Positions 11,277 to 22,639 of a DNA stretch of 64,000 nucleotides are shown in pieces (within the stretch, counting starts at the first letter, position 1; the number at the start of each line of letters is the position of its first letter). Source of the DNA: Hermodice carunculata (Eukaryota > Annelida > Polychaeta > Eunicida > Amphinomidae); contig OZ026615.1 of assembly GCA_964020975.1 (NCBI GenBank), positions 84,285,089-84,349,088 on the forward strand, read 5' to 3'. The translations under genes were made by a program, and so were the position numbers. The notes below the pieces were generated by a model. That model was given only the letters and a program-made list of their open reading frames with translations, had not been told where the DNA came from and made no database searches.

Positions 11277-13153
11277 ATCTTGGCGTAGAATCTCCAAACT
11301 GTGACCATCATTGATCAGCTTTCTGTAATCAGTGTGTACATGTACTTATACTGTTTTCCTTTACTAAAAGGCATCTTGAATTATAGTTTGATGCCAGAGA
11401 TACATTAGTTATGTGGCAGGACTCCACGGGATGGTTCACTGTAAATTAGGTGTAGGTGTGAATACATGGTACCAAATACTCTTTTACTTTATCAGTTGTA
11501 TTGGCAATTGTAATGTTGGTTCGCTATGCAAACATGACATATGAAGCCATATTAGCATATTAATTAATATGCATATCATGAAGAGCACACTCACCCAATT
11601 GTTTTGGTATCACACTCCTGGGGACTCTTGGTTCTTAATTTGTTCACCATGTAGCACTTCAATTTTTCATTATTTTTTGTGTGTTTTTGCTATTTTGGAC
11701 TTCTCCCAAACCATCAGCCAGGCTCACTTCATACTTAGTGGCAATGTTCCTCTAGTGGGTCTCTAATTGTTCAAGTGGCCTTGCTCCATCGATTTTTGCA
11801 TTTTTTAGGAGGTTTTTTTTTGCATAAAAACTTCTTGCAAAAAAAAGGTCGCATTAGTGGAGTTTTTAAATAATTTGGACTCATTAGCACTAACAATATG
11901 TACCTGCAGATTTTTGTGCAAAGGTGGAAACGTTTATAACATTGTTTGTACTTTGCACACAAATACAGTTTAGTCTTTTACATTTTGTCAAGTGTATTAG
12001 AAAGATCTGTTATACATTCTGCCCTTGTTCATAAAATATTAACAGATTAATATACTATAGATATTCTATATTTTATCAAACACATAAAAAGATGTTATTT
12101 TAACCCTTTATACTAGGTGGATGTTTTACATTTAATCCAATGTATTAAAAAGAATTAACCCTTTGTATGAGGTGGGTGTTTAACAGTTTATCAAATGCAA
12201 TTAAAGATCATTTATAATTTTAACCCTTTTATACATTTTGTCAATTGTAAAAAAAATTTCCTGTAGTGTTAACCCTATATTTTGTGTGGCTGTATCATAA
12301 TGACCTGTTACAAGCAAGATGGGGTTAAATTACAATGATAAGTACTATAAATGCCATTATACATAAGTTTTAAGCTTGCCATGTCTGAACTCTACAAAAC
12401 ATTATTTTCTCTTTTATTGGCAAAAATAGTTGTTCATCATAAATGCATTTGTCATTGCCACATTCTGAGATTATTACCACAGGGCTCACAGTTAATTATC
12501 TTAGAGGCACAATTCGTGATGTGATGGCCTTCACACAATATGAGTGTGCTTTCAATGTGTGATGAATGCATGTCTCAAGACTGAACCTATTTTGGATGAA
12601 GTGCAGTACATATAAGATTAAGAATGTCTATGTTGACAAAAGATGTCAAAGCTTATGATATGCCCTAAACATGCTGAATTTAAGACTTTTCAAAAGTCTT
12701 CAAAATATTTTGAATCAGCATCATTTTGATTGTTTTGTACATGTACGTGATTATTATTCTTACTGGTAATAGTTTTTGCTATTAACCCCTTAACTCTTGG
12801 ATTCAGACTGAGTGAACATCTTTTCTAGGTGTGGGTTGGGGGCAATGGACCAGCCAACACCGAGGAAAGCTGTTGAGAGAAGGCATGTTGTTGTGATAGG
12901 ATTGTACCTGTATGTCATTGGAAACCAAGTTAGAAAGGATTAAGGTGAAAGAGGCCTTAAACCATTTCATCTCGTGGAAACCCAGTACATTGTATTGAAA
13001 AGATCCCTGTATCTTTATTTTTATGGTACAATACATTTTTAGAGTTCTGAAAATTTCAAATGTATCAAAATAGAGCTCTTATGATGTGAATACATGCAAG
13101 TTTATTTGATTTGTGTCTGTATATGTTCTTAATATGATAGCTTGTTCTTGCAG
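11277..13153. other. Spacer with a degenerate repeat of about 65 bp
   Basis: At about 11965-12290 the phrases TTTTACATTTTGTCAA, a GTATTA-AAAGA segment and TTAACCCTTTATAC recur four or five times with heavy divergence. The rest shows no gene. If MRPL14 has a non-coding first exon and promoter here, I could not identify it. Confidence 0.4.
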
Positions 13154-13260
13154 ACACAGTACAGTGGAGCCATGAGTACCCCCGTGACACAAGTGACCTC
13201 CCTGTTAAGCAGATGGTGTGTGGGTCCATCAAGAGATGTACTAACAGCCAGACGTTTCAG
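13154..13260 (+). CDS. MRPL14: MRPL14 first coding exon (mitochondrial presequence)
   Basis: A canonical acceptor (TTGTTCTTGCAG) precedes 13154, and the donor CAG/GTGAAT follows 13260. The start codon at 13172 gives MSTPVTQVTSLLSRWCVGPS then RDVLTARRF plus two bases of a serine codon. That codon is completed by the C at 22060, producing [11 protein letters not shown], in phase and at the same relative place as human MRPL14 (HHCFSTTG). The peptide is rich in S, T and R with a single acidic residue, as expected for a mitochondrial targeting sequence. An 18-base 5' UTR portion lies in this exon, so at least one more upstream non-coding exon is implied by the acceptor. The exon is too short to stand out alone; the join to the downstream exon is the main support. 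Confidence 0.85.
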
Positions 13261-13295
13261 GTGAATACTCTCACCAGATCATTATAAGTTGGCTA

Positions 13296-13533
13296 TTAAC
13301 CCTTAAAGTGCTAATGACAGCTACAGTCATTTTCTCATTACCGTTAAACATATAATGGTTAAAAATTTCAAATTCCGCACAATTATACCTTTCATTCAAA
13401 TTCCAGCAAGCCTAGTCTAAAGCAAAAAGTAGTCTTAGTCAACAGCTTTCCTTGGGACACTTTGTGTGCATTGCATGCAAAGTGGCCCAAGGAAAGCTGT
13501 TGACTGGTCTTAGATCAGCATTCTAAGGGTTAA
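13296..13533. mobile_element. piggyBac-type MITE, copy 1
   Basis: The element is bounded by TTAA on both sides (13296-13299 and 13530-13533), with ends CCCTTAAAGTGCTA and, inverted, CCCTTAGAATGCT. TTAA target duplication with a CCC start is the hallmark of piggyBac elements. A 67-nt hairpin sits at 13438-13504. It is 238 bp long, with no coding capacity, inside the MRPL14 intron. Confidence 0.8.
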
Positions 13534-13577
13534 AATGCCTTGGTAGCTTTTGGATGTTTTAAATTAACTGGTTTTTT

Positions 13578-13806
13578 TTAACCCTTTCTGCACTCTTATG
13601 TCATAAATGTATGGCTTAAATCAATCTAATGGTTGGGAATGAGTAAAACCAGCTTGTTAGTGCCAGATTGTACACTCAGTCAGCAGCTTTCCACACTTCT
13701 GGTGCAGTGGGTCCTATGTGTGTCAAAGAAAGCCGTTGACGTGGACCATTTTTGCCTTTCTAGGAATGACAGGCATGCTGGTACTTGAATGACAGGTCCC
13801 GTAAGA
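13578..13806. mobile_element. piggyBac-type MITE, truncated copy
   Basis: It starts with TTAACCCTTTCTGCAC at 13578 and contains the family hairpin, shortened to 62 nt, at 13679-13740 (GTCAGCAGCTTTCC to AAGCCGTTGAC). No matching right end with TTAA is visible, so the end given is approximate. Confidence 0.6.
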
Positions 13807-13921
13807 GGAATTTGAAACAATATTCAAGATTTAAGATTCATTTATTCCAACAGTACATCATGATGATGATAATACATTAGTTGAAAACCATCTCGTTCTG
13901 GTATTGCCGAGGAGACTATCC

Positions 13922-14163
13922 TTAACCCTTCCCCCCTTGAATTGAAACTTGAGTCAACAACTTTCCTTAGAATGAGTGGGGCACTAAGTGCCCAAATCAT
14001 GCCAAGGAAAATTGTTGACCTATGGCATGTGATCTTGATAGGGCTCATCTACAATTCTTAGTGAAAATTGTTTTTCATTACTGTTGAAATGAGTTGAAAA
14101 CACTGAAGCAGATGACATTTGACCACCAGCTGGTTTTGGTAGGTTTAGGGGGGAAAAGGTTAA
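13922..14163. mobile_element. piggyBac-type MITE, copy 2
   Basis: TTAA at 13922-13925 and 14160-14163, inner ends CCCTTCCCCCCTT and, inverted, CCTTTTCCCCCCT. The 67-nt hairpin is at 13953-14019. Length 242 bp. Confidence 0.8.
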
Positions 14164-16307
14164 GACTTGTATATACATGTAGCTGCTTTCAGGACAGCCA
14201 CCTTTACAACTGAATAAAAAGATATTGACTTATGACCATAGAGGTTTAAGTGTTGTGTGCAAGTATATTAGGATGTTCCTGCGGTACATAAGAGTTGTGT
14301 TTTATTTCCTAGAAAAGACAACCTTAGAGTTACTGGTAATACATTGACAAATTTGTTGAGTTCCAAATCAAATTTGTTATGAACAATAACCTGTACACAT
14401 TCACATATTAAGTTTGTCTGCAAGTATAACAGTTTGATAGTTGACACCTTTATTTGATTATAATGGTTGATTATATTTTGTTTAACTGTTCTCAGGAATG
14501 TATAAAAATCTAGTGTGGTTATCTCTCTTAATAAACTTAATGGGAGGACACAGAGTTAATCAAACCTGGGATTTTAAATCTTTAACAGTTCTTAGTAATA
14601 TTTTTTTTTTTGGTTCTAGTAATTGGTATGTGAGGTCTCAAGTTTGCACATGTATATCATAATTTGATCTTCTCTCTCTATATATATTGGAAACAAGAAT
14701 CATTAAAATACTGCAGGTGAGATTGAAGGTGGTAAGCCATTTTTTTTTTGTAATGGCGCATTATCAAAAATACATATAATTTTTTTATACTTGAATATGA
14801 TAAGCTCATGTGTATATATCTTTGACAAATTCATAGTCTAATAAATATACATGTATAAACACTTCATTCTCAGAGCTTGCCTTTAACATATAACCATGAC
14901 AGATTTGTACTCTGGGGCAACCAGTATAGTAGATTCATGGCTTGTGTCTGACATGTCGAGCATGTGCTATCAGTGACAACATTGTGTCATTTTCACCCTC
15001 AGCATGTAATGTGTGGGAAGGTATTGTCATCGCATGCCCCTTCCCCCTGTCTGTCTGTCCATCATCCCGGCAGGATTTAGCACCACATCTAAAAAGCTGT
15101 TGACCTCATCTTTACCACATTTTGTCACAGATGTATCTGAGGATAGTCCAGATGCCCATATTGAAAAACAGTTGGCTCTTGTTATGTTTCCATTTTAATG
15201 ACTTTAAAAGTACTTAGTTGGAGGTTAAGTGAGTGGTGCCCAAGGAGACAGCATTACTGCAGTATCTAAAGAAGGCTGCAGCTCCACCGGATGTTCATGA
15301 GGGATGTACATGTACCTTGGAATAAACCAGGGACCCACTGACAACAGGCTGCCTCTGAATGTTCAAACATTTTTGTGATGGTGGAGGCCAAATTGGTGCT
15401 GGAATGGTATTTAATGGTCTTGTTTTATAGATTTTGAAACTGATTCTTTACAAAGCTGGTCAAGGTCAGTGATATTTGCATTGACTGACAATTGATACTT
15501 CAGCTGCTATATGGTTTTTAGACAAAACAAAAGAAAAAGTGACTGATATGTTAACTCTATCAGTGCCAATCACGTCTAAAATTGATCCACTAAAGTCAAA
15601 CTTGTCTGAATCATCATTAAGATCTCAGATTCATATTCGCCATTAAAAGACCTTTCATTCTAGTACCAGCATGCTCATAGTTCCAGAGAAAATATCGCAG
15701 GTCAATAGCTTTTCTTTGAATATAAAAGGAATTGGAAAAAATGTGGGTTGAATGAAACCACTGCAAAAAGATTAAAAAAATACAGAAAACACAAAGAAAT
15801 ATGTATGTGGTAAATAATCAGGGGCATTATAATACTTTCCTAATGTACCAAGAAAATAAACTATTGAAAAGTAGTGTTTGTATAATGCCAGGGACATTAT
15901 GTTCCAACTGCTCTGAAAGGGGCGGAGTATGATTTATAAATTCTACAGCAATACAAAAAACACAGGTTATATTGGTATATAAATGAAGGAACTTACAATT
16001 GGAGGTTGAATGTGCAGTTTATATTTAAAAGCAAATTTATTTCCAGGGATATAATACATTGTAAAATATGTCACCACTATAATGTGAGTTAAATGTTGAG
16101 CATGTTGAATAGGTTTACACTTTTTATAATTATGTGAAGTAGTAAAGTGGTAAACTCAGAGTTAATTTTAATGTGTATACATGGGTATGTAATACATACA
16201 TGTCCCTCTCCCACTTCTGTAAAAATGACCATTTGAAGCTAGAAAAAGGCAATTTTTTTCATTAGTAATACAATGTAATTATGGTACTTAATACATTAAA
16301 CAAATCT
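14164..16307. other. MRPL14 intron, no further gene seen
   Basis: A partial piggyBac-type MITE seems to begin at about 15551 (TTAACTCTATCAGTGCC), with one hairpin arm near 15699, but its right end is lost. Otherwise only AT-rich intron sequence. Confidence 0.4.
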
Positions 16308-16562
16308 ATTGGTCAGATCAGATCTGATGAATATGTAGGCAGTTAATCTAAGTTTGATGTACATGTAGGCTGTTAGATGAACATACAGGTTGTTATACCA
16401 AATTTGATGTACCGGTACATGTAGGTTGTAAGACCAGATTTGATGTACATGTGCAGTTAGACTAGATTTGATGTACATGTAGGCAGGAAGACTAAATGTA
16501 ATATACATGTAGGCTGTTAGACCAGATCTGATGTACATGTGGGCAGATAGAACAGATTTGGT
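16308..16562. repeat. 30-bp minisatellite, eroded
   Basis: About eight diverged units of the form GACCAGATTTGATGTACATG plus TAGGCTGTTA, spaced 29-36 bp. Each unit holds the self-complementary TGTACA/TACATGTA core. It reads as a repetitive protein on the minus strand only because the unit length is near a multiple of three. Confidence 0.8.
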
Positions 16563-16717
16563 GTGTGGTCCAAATTGAAAGATAATGCAGAATGGCTTAG
16601 AATGTCGTGAAATATGATTCAGCAAACTTGAAATGATAACACAAAGAATGGAAATTGTGGAATGGCTTTGAATGTTATACTGTTTGCAGAAGGTAAATGC
16701 AGGTTTTCCCCTGCACG

Positions 16718-17364
16718 TAGTGGTGGCAATCTCCACGAGAAACACCAATGTGGTGGAAATTTCCAGGATGAGCACCTCTGTGGTTGCTCAATCTCCAGGA
16801 TGAACACCACTGTGGTGGCAATCTCCACGATGAACACCACGGTGGTGGTAATCTCTAGTATGAACATCACTGTGTTGGCAATTTCTATGTTTGACACTAC
16901 TGTAGTGGTAATCTCTAGGATGAACACCACTGTGGTGGCAATCTCAATGATTGACACTACTGTAGTGGTAATCTCTAGGATGAACACCACTGTGGTGGCA
17001 ATCTCTATGTTTCACACTACTGTAGTGGTAATCTCTAGGATGAACACCTCTGTGGTGGCCAACTCAATTTCCTGGATGAATACCTCTGTAGTGGCAATCT
17101 CCAGAATGAACATCACTGTGGTGGCAATCTCCATGATGGACACCACAGTGGTGGTAATCTCTAGGATGAACACCACTGTGGTGGCAATCTCTATGAGTGA
17201 CACTACTGTAGTGGTAATCTCTAGGGTGAACACCACTGTGGTGGCAGTCTCAAGCATAAACACCACTGTGGTGGCAATCTCTATGATTGACACTACTGTA
17301 GTGGTAATCTCTAGGATGAACACCACTGTGATGGCAGTCTCTAGGATGAACACCACTGTCGTGA
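16718..17364. repeat. 30-bp minisatellite with 60-bp higher-order pattern
   Basis: About 21 units of 30 bp (TGGCAATCTCTAGGATGAAC plus ACCACTGTGG). Much of the array alternates two unit types, one with CACCACTGTGGTG and one with CACTACTGTAGTG, giving a 60-bp period. Since 30 is divisible by three, long frames stay open on both strands. The 237-residue plus-strand frame is a run of ISRMNTTVVA-like decapeptides and is not considered a gene. It lies inside the MRPL14 intron. Confidence 0.92.
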
Positions 17365-18436
17365 CTTTTCATTAAAACGTACAGAAAAATGTCTAATTGA
17401 TGACACTGAATGCCATATACATGTATGTGGATTATAGATGTCAAGTGCTTAAGCACTTCTACATGAGCCTGTAATTTTGTTCCTACTTTAAGTCCTCTCA
17501 GGGATTGCAGTAATACCAATTCCAGATCAGCAACATTGGTTGGTTGCCATGGCAACACCACAGCACTCAGTTCAGCCATAAATCACATGGCAGCCGTTTA
17601 ACTTCAGTGGGACTACTAGATGGATCAGTGTTCATGAGGCATTGCTGGGTGTAAATTAAGTTGTACATTGTCTGTTGCTGCCTCTCTGCTGACACCTAGG
17701 CCCTGTTCAGTGCAGTAAAATGCTCCAGAGTTTTGAAGAAAAGTCACAGAATGCTAGCAAGTGTTTTGTCAGCTGAATATGGCCCCATCGCAACATAAGA
17801 CAGTGACTGTCTCCATTGTCTGTCACTCCATCTCCTTTGTCACCCTCACGGCAGGGTTCATTTAATGAGGCAGGGAAGGGTGATATGATTGAGTGGAGGA
17901 GGGTTAATTGGACGAAAAGGGTTGATTTAGAATGGGCAAAGGTTCATTTGTTTGGATGGAGGAAGGTTCATCTAATTGGATTGGGACCCAACATAAGAGG
18001 TGGAGATACAGACTGGAAAGCAGTGCGCACTGTTGCCTATCATTCTAAGGCATCTTCATACCATAACCTGTCGTCTACTCTTGACTCAGGCAGCACTGAC
18101 AATGTGCACGAAAATTTATGTGGCAAAAGATGGACCCGCCCGTGATACATGTAAATTTTTCATTAATTCTTCTAGCTGTAGCAAGAGATATTAGTTTGTT
18201 ATGACTGAAGCTAACATGACTGTCAGTTGTCATGCAGAGCCACATACATGTTGCATGATTTTTTTTTTTTTGTGCAACAGGTAATTTATTCAGCTGTAAA
18301 TGCTGTAAAGTAGATAGATGTAACACACATAAATGATAAATAGAAATGAGATGAGACTAGGAGACAGGTGATCATGGCAAGTCACATACATGGAAACCTT
18401 TGTTGGGTCTATTTTGTGTCCACGATTACGGGGCAT

Positions 18437-18678
18437 TTAACTCATTCCATCCTGATAGGAGACCAAGTCAACAGCTTTTCTTGGCACGCTCTGGGCGCAA
18501 TGTGCCCAGAGTGTACCAAGGAAAGCTGTTGACCATGGGCAAATAATTTGGAATTATCTTCCATGCAAGTTTCATAAAAAAAAATTTTGACAAATAATCC
18601 CTAATTTGGTGAAATACAATTAGCAGACGACATTTAGATATTAGCTTGAAAAAGCATCATTAGGGTGGAATAAGTTAA
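18437..18678. mobile_element. piggyBac-type MITE, copy 3
   Basis: TTAA at 18437-18440 and 18675-18678. Inner ends CTCATTCCATCCTGAT and, inverted, CTTATTCCACCCTAAT. The 67-nt hairpin is at 18467-18533 (GTCAACAGCTTTTCTTGG to CCAAGGAAAGCTGTTGAC). Length 242 bp. Confidence 0.82.
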
Positions 18679-19883
18679 CCCTGGTGGACCCAGTATTGAT
18701 ATATATATACACATTGTATATGTATCAACATACAACATAATTAAAAATGACCTGCAAGTGTGTGATGCCTTAAATGTTGTCTGCTTTTTCTCATCGAGAG
18801 TAGTATGTCATGAATCAAGAAATTTTCTTGGTGTGCTTCAGACACATTGTATTCAGAGGGTTAATCAAAGCAACAAGCACCTTTACTTGATACATGTAAA
18901 TATATCCCTTCACTTGGGTCTATGACAATGGGAAAAATCAAATGTCAAAAAGGACCCAAAATGCTCCATTAAAACACAGAATTCAAGATACACAAGTAAA
19001 GCAACTTTTCAGTAAGTTTTCCTGGGCATTTTTTATTTTTTTGTGTTTTGGCATAAAAGATTAAACAAAGTACGAACTTGTTTGACAGGTATTAACAGAG
19101 TCCAATATTTTCTTTCTCATCAATTTCTCTTTTGTCACTGTGTTGTGGTTGACTTGTTGATTGCTTTTCTACCCACACACCTTTCATGTGAAATCTTCAA
19201 AATACTGTGAATAAATCAACTTTAGAATGTAATTGCCCTGTGATATCTTATTGGGTCGAGTTGTGCAGATGTTATTACCCAGTCATTTACCCCATGAAAG
19301 TTTAATTTGTACAGTGGGTAGTTTGTTTGCATATTTATATTGTTGTACTGGTTCCTACTATACCCCTCTTCCAAATATGGTAAAGTCCATGAAGACAGTG
19401 GCAGGGGGGCTTGGTGACATTCTTTCTGGAGTAATATACAATAGGTAGTGCTATGTGCAAATACTAGGATAGGGATTTTAGATCAACATCTTCCAGCTTA
19501 TTTATATAACTACAAGATCATTGGATCAAGTCAATTTGAGTTTAGGTATGTGTGACAGACAATATGACTGGAAAAGGTTTTTGTTTTTTGATCAGATTGA
19601 TCAGATTTTTTTTTTATGGTCACCAAGTGTAGAGAGGGGACAGGATCCAGTATGTTCACGATTTAATTGATATTTGGTCAAGTGTTTCCGGATAGGAGAT
19701 ACCATCTATTTATAACCCATTGCATGTCTCTTTATGGACGCTAACTTTAGGACCTTTCTGAAAAAATAAGTTAAGAATTTTTATACTGCATGGGGTAAGG
19801 ATGTAAGATTTGTGTGAAAGATTCCTCATATTACTCACAATGATCTATTGCCACATATCTGTGACGATCTACCTATTGAGGTA
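18679..19883. other. MRPL14 intron, nothing recognised
   Basis: AT-rich intron sequence with short frames only. Confidence 0.35.
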
Positions 19884-20061
19884 CAGTGGTACCTGCTATT
19901 TGAGACCACCCCTACAGCATACAAAAATTTGTCTCATAGTGCAGGTGGTCTTAAATTGAAGGTGTATTCAACAAGGAAATATAGCAAAGTGTCTTGAAAG
20001 AGCGATCTTGAAAAGACATGCATCCTAACTTGGAGGTTGGTCTTTAGAGCAGGAACCACTG
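19884..20061. mobile_element. Tc1/mariner-type MITE
   Basis: The ends CAGTGGTACCTGCTATTTGA and, inverted, CAGTGGTTCCTGCTCTAAAG are similar, and TA stands on both outer sides (19882-19883 and 20062-20063). The 178-bp length and the TA-CAGTGG start are typical of non-autonomous Tc1/mariner elements. Confidence 0.75.
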
Positions 20062-20639
20062 TATAACTTTATGGCAGGTTCATAATTTTTCTTTTACCAA
20101 CCGCATGTCCACTGATAATTATAAGTGTGTACCTGCAGCCTCCTTACCCTTGAAGGAAGCTGTTTGTCTGTATGTAATTCTCTTAGTTATGTCTGTGTAC
20201 CAACACATAGAGTCCTATAATAGTTTTGGAGATATTCAAACAAAGGAATACTCAGAGTCAAGCTATCTTTAGAACTCAACATTGGTCAAATCAGTGGATG
20301 ACACTCTAGATTTTGGCAAAAACATGATCCTTTTTAGTTCTAATGGAGAAATGATTTGAAAAAAATACGTCAAGGACAGTAATTAAATATTGGTTGCACA
20401 ACTTCAGAAGACTTACACTTTTTTGTCATACAAGTGCAACTAAACTGAACAGGCAAAACTAGATCACATTAATAGAAAGATGATTTTTGTCACATATATG
20501 GCCATATGATCTTGTCCTTCAACTTGAATTAAAACAAAACAAAACAAAAAAAAAAACACTTATTTTATATTGCACCTGATATTCACCCAGAGTCAAGCTG
20601 TCTGTAGAGGGTGCAGTTTTACAGAATGCCTTATACTTT

Positions 20640-20765
20640 TTAGCTGTACTGGTCATAGGTCACAGAGCTTATGCAATCACTCCTGTCTGTCTCTCCATCC
20701 TCCTGGCCAGCCTTCTGTCCCTCGTTCTATCCATCCATCAGTCCATAAACAGCTTTGGACACACT
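20640..20765 (+). repeat. 5' fragment of family 2 Helentron-like element
   Basis: AGCTGTACTGGTCATAGGTCACAGAGCTTATGCAATC, taken in two parts (AGCTGTACTGG and CACAGAGCTTATGCAATC), then a CTGTCTGTC/CCATCC-rich tract. It matches the start of the element at 5161 in order and wording, though its hairpin is eroded. Confidence 0.45.
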
Positions 20766-20878
20766 GACTTTAGGCTCAATAAATTTTGGCACATTGATTT
20801 TAGCATATTTGTTTTGGGCACCTTGGCTCTCTGTAGATTACACCCAGAGTGTAGCATAAAGCAGCTGACCCAGTCCTC

Positions 20879-22041
20879 GAGCCCAGTAATACCATGACAG
20901 TCTTACAAGCCCAGTAATACCATGACAGTCTTACAAGCCCAGTAACACCATGACAGTCTTACAAGCCCAGTAATACCATGACAGTCTTACAAGCCCAGTA
21001 ACACCATGACAGTCCTACAAGCGCAGTAATACCATGACAGTCTTACAAGCCCAGTAATACCATGACAGTCTTACAAGCCCAGTAATACTGTGACAGTCTT
21101 ACAAGCCCAGTAACACCATGACAGTCCTACAAGCCCAGTAATACCATGACAGTCTTACAAGCCCAGTAATACCATGACAGTCTTACAAGCCCGGTAATAC
21201 CATGACAGTCTTACAAGCCCAGTAATACCATGACAGTCTTACAAGCCAGTAATACCATAACAGTCTTACAAGCCCAGTAACACCATGACAGTCTTACAAG
21301 CCCAGTAATACCATGACAGTCTTACAAGCCAGTAATACCATGACAGTCTTACAAGCCCATTACCCCATGACAGTCCTACAAGCCCAGTAATACCATGACA
21401 GTCTTACAAGCCCAGTAATACCATGACAGTCTTACAAGCCCAGTAATACCATGACAGTCTTACAAGCCCAGTAATACCATGACAGTCTTACAAGCCCAGT
21501 AATACCATGACAGTCTTTCAAGCCAGTAATACCATGACAGTCTTACAAGCCCAGTAATACCATGACAGTCTTACAAGCCCAGTAACACCATGACAGTCTT
21601 ACAAGCCAGTAATACCATGACAGTCTTAGAAGCCCAGTAACACCATGACAGTCCTACAAGCCCAGTAATACCATGACAGTCTTACAAGCCCGGTAATACC
21701 ATGACAGTCTTACAAGCCCAGTAATACCATGACAGTCTTACAAGCCCAGTAATACTGTGACAGTCTTACAAGCCCAGTAACACCATGACAGTCTTACAAG
21801 CCCAGTAACACCATGACAGTCTTACAAGCCAGTAATACCATGACAGAGTCTTACAAGCCCAGTAACACCATGACAGTCCTACAAGCCCAGTAATACCATG
21901 ACAGTCTTACAAGCCCGGTAATACCATGACAGTCTTACAAGCCCAGTAATACTGTGACAGTCTTACAAGCCCAGTAATACCATGACAGTCTTACAAGCCC
22001 AGTAATACCATGACAGTCTTACAAGCCCAGTAATACCATGA
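20879..22041. repeat. 28-bp minisatellite, about 41 copies
   Basis: Unit AGCCCAGTAATACCATGACA plus GTCTTACA. Variants are AACACC for AATACC, AATACTGTG for AATACCATG, GCCCGGT for GCCCAGT, and several units lacking two bases (AAGCCAGT). A four-unit block with the same variant order seems to recur near 21080, 21755 and 21945, suggesting past segmental duplication of the array. It ends 18 bases before the MRPL14 exon at 22060. No spacers are present, so it is not a CRISPR-like array. Confidence 0.97.
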
Positions 22042-22059
22042 AATATTTCTACTTTGCAG

Positions 22060-22432
22060 CACCAGCAAGTGCCTGGAGCACATTATCAAGTTGACACGTC
22101 TGCGGGTTGTGGACAACAGCATGATCGGGCAGCAGGCAAGACTGGCTGGGAAACCTCCAAGGTGTATTCATGTGTACAATAAGAAGGGTGTTGGAACAAT
22201 AGGAGATAAAATACTCGTGGCCATTAAGGGGCAGAAAAAAAGGGCATATATTGTGGGTGTGAAACAGAAGCAAGCTGCTATGGTACCACGCTTTGATTCT
22301 AATAATATTGTGTTAATTGAGGACAACGGTACTCCCACAGGAACCAGGATAAGAGTTCCTGTGCCATCCATGCTTCGTGGAAAAGAAGGCGAGTTTAGTA
22401 AGATAATGGCAATTGCAACCAAATTTGTGTGA
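22060..22432 (+). CDS. MRPL14: Mitochondrial ribosomal protein uL14m, last coding exon
   Basis: The acceptor TTTCTACTTTGCAG ends at 22059. The exon encodes [20 protein letters not shown] and on to KFV at the TGA, 22430-22432. The whole uL14 fold is recognisable: [64 protein letters not shown] and [13 protein letters not shown], all closely matching human MRPL14. uL14m is a structural protein of the mitochondrial large subunit, contacting rRNA and bridging to the small subunit. Spliced to 13172-13260 it gives 153 residues (human 145). The frame seems to begin at a TTG at 22091, but the true reading continues upstream to the splice site. No lesions are seen, so the gene is probably active. Confidence 0.95.
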
Positions 22433-22619
22433 TGTGCAGACAGGTGTCATTGAAGTCACAAACTCGTACGTGTGACACCAGTCTTTGGTACATTATGTAA
22501 CCTGTAAGGAATTATAAAGTGGTGATAATAGAGCTATGGAACTAAGATTATGTTCATTGTTCTTTGAGTAAAATGAATTAAAAGAAGAGTTGATTTCAAG
22601 ATACATTGCACTTTGTACC

Positions 22620-22625
22620 AATAAA
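22620..22625 (+). promoter_or_regulatory. MRPL14: Polyadenylation signal of MRPL14
   Basis: AATAAA lies about 190 bases after the stop codon, a reasonable 3' UTR length for a ribosomal protein gene. It is the first such hexamer on the plus strand downstream. Confidence 0.6.
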
Positions 22626-22639
22626 TGCTCTTATAATTG

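Noticed and set aside
16662-17375. 237-residue open frame of decapeptide repeats as a gene
   Set aside because: Produced by a 30-bp minisatellite; open on both strands and in several frames; inside an intron with no splice or start context.
20879-22041. Regular 28-bp repeats reminiscent of a CRISPR array
   Set aside because: Units are head to tail without spacers, in an animal intron; it is a minisatellite.
22091-22432. MRPL14 starting at TTG 22091 as a single-exon gene
   Set aside because: The reading continues upstream to a splice acceptor at 22059 and joins in phase with a presequence exon at 13172-13260.
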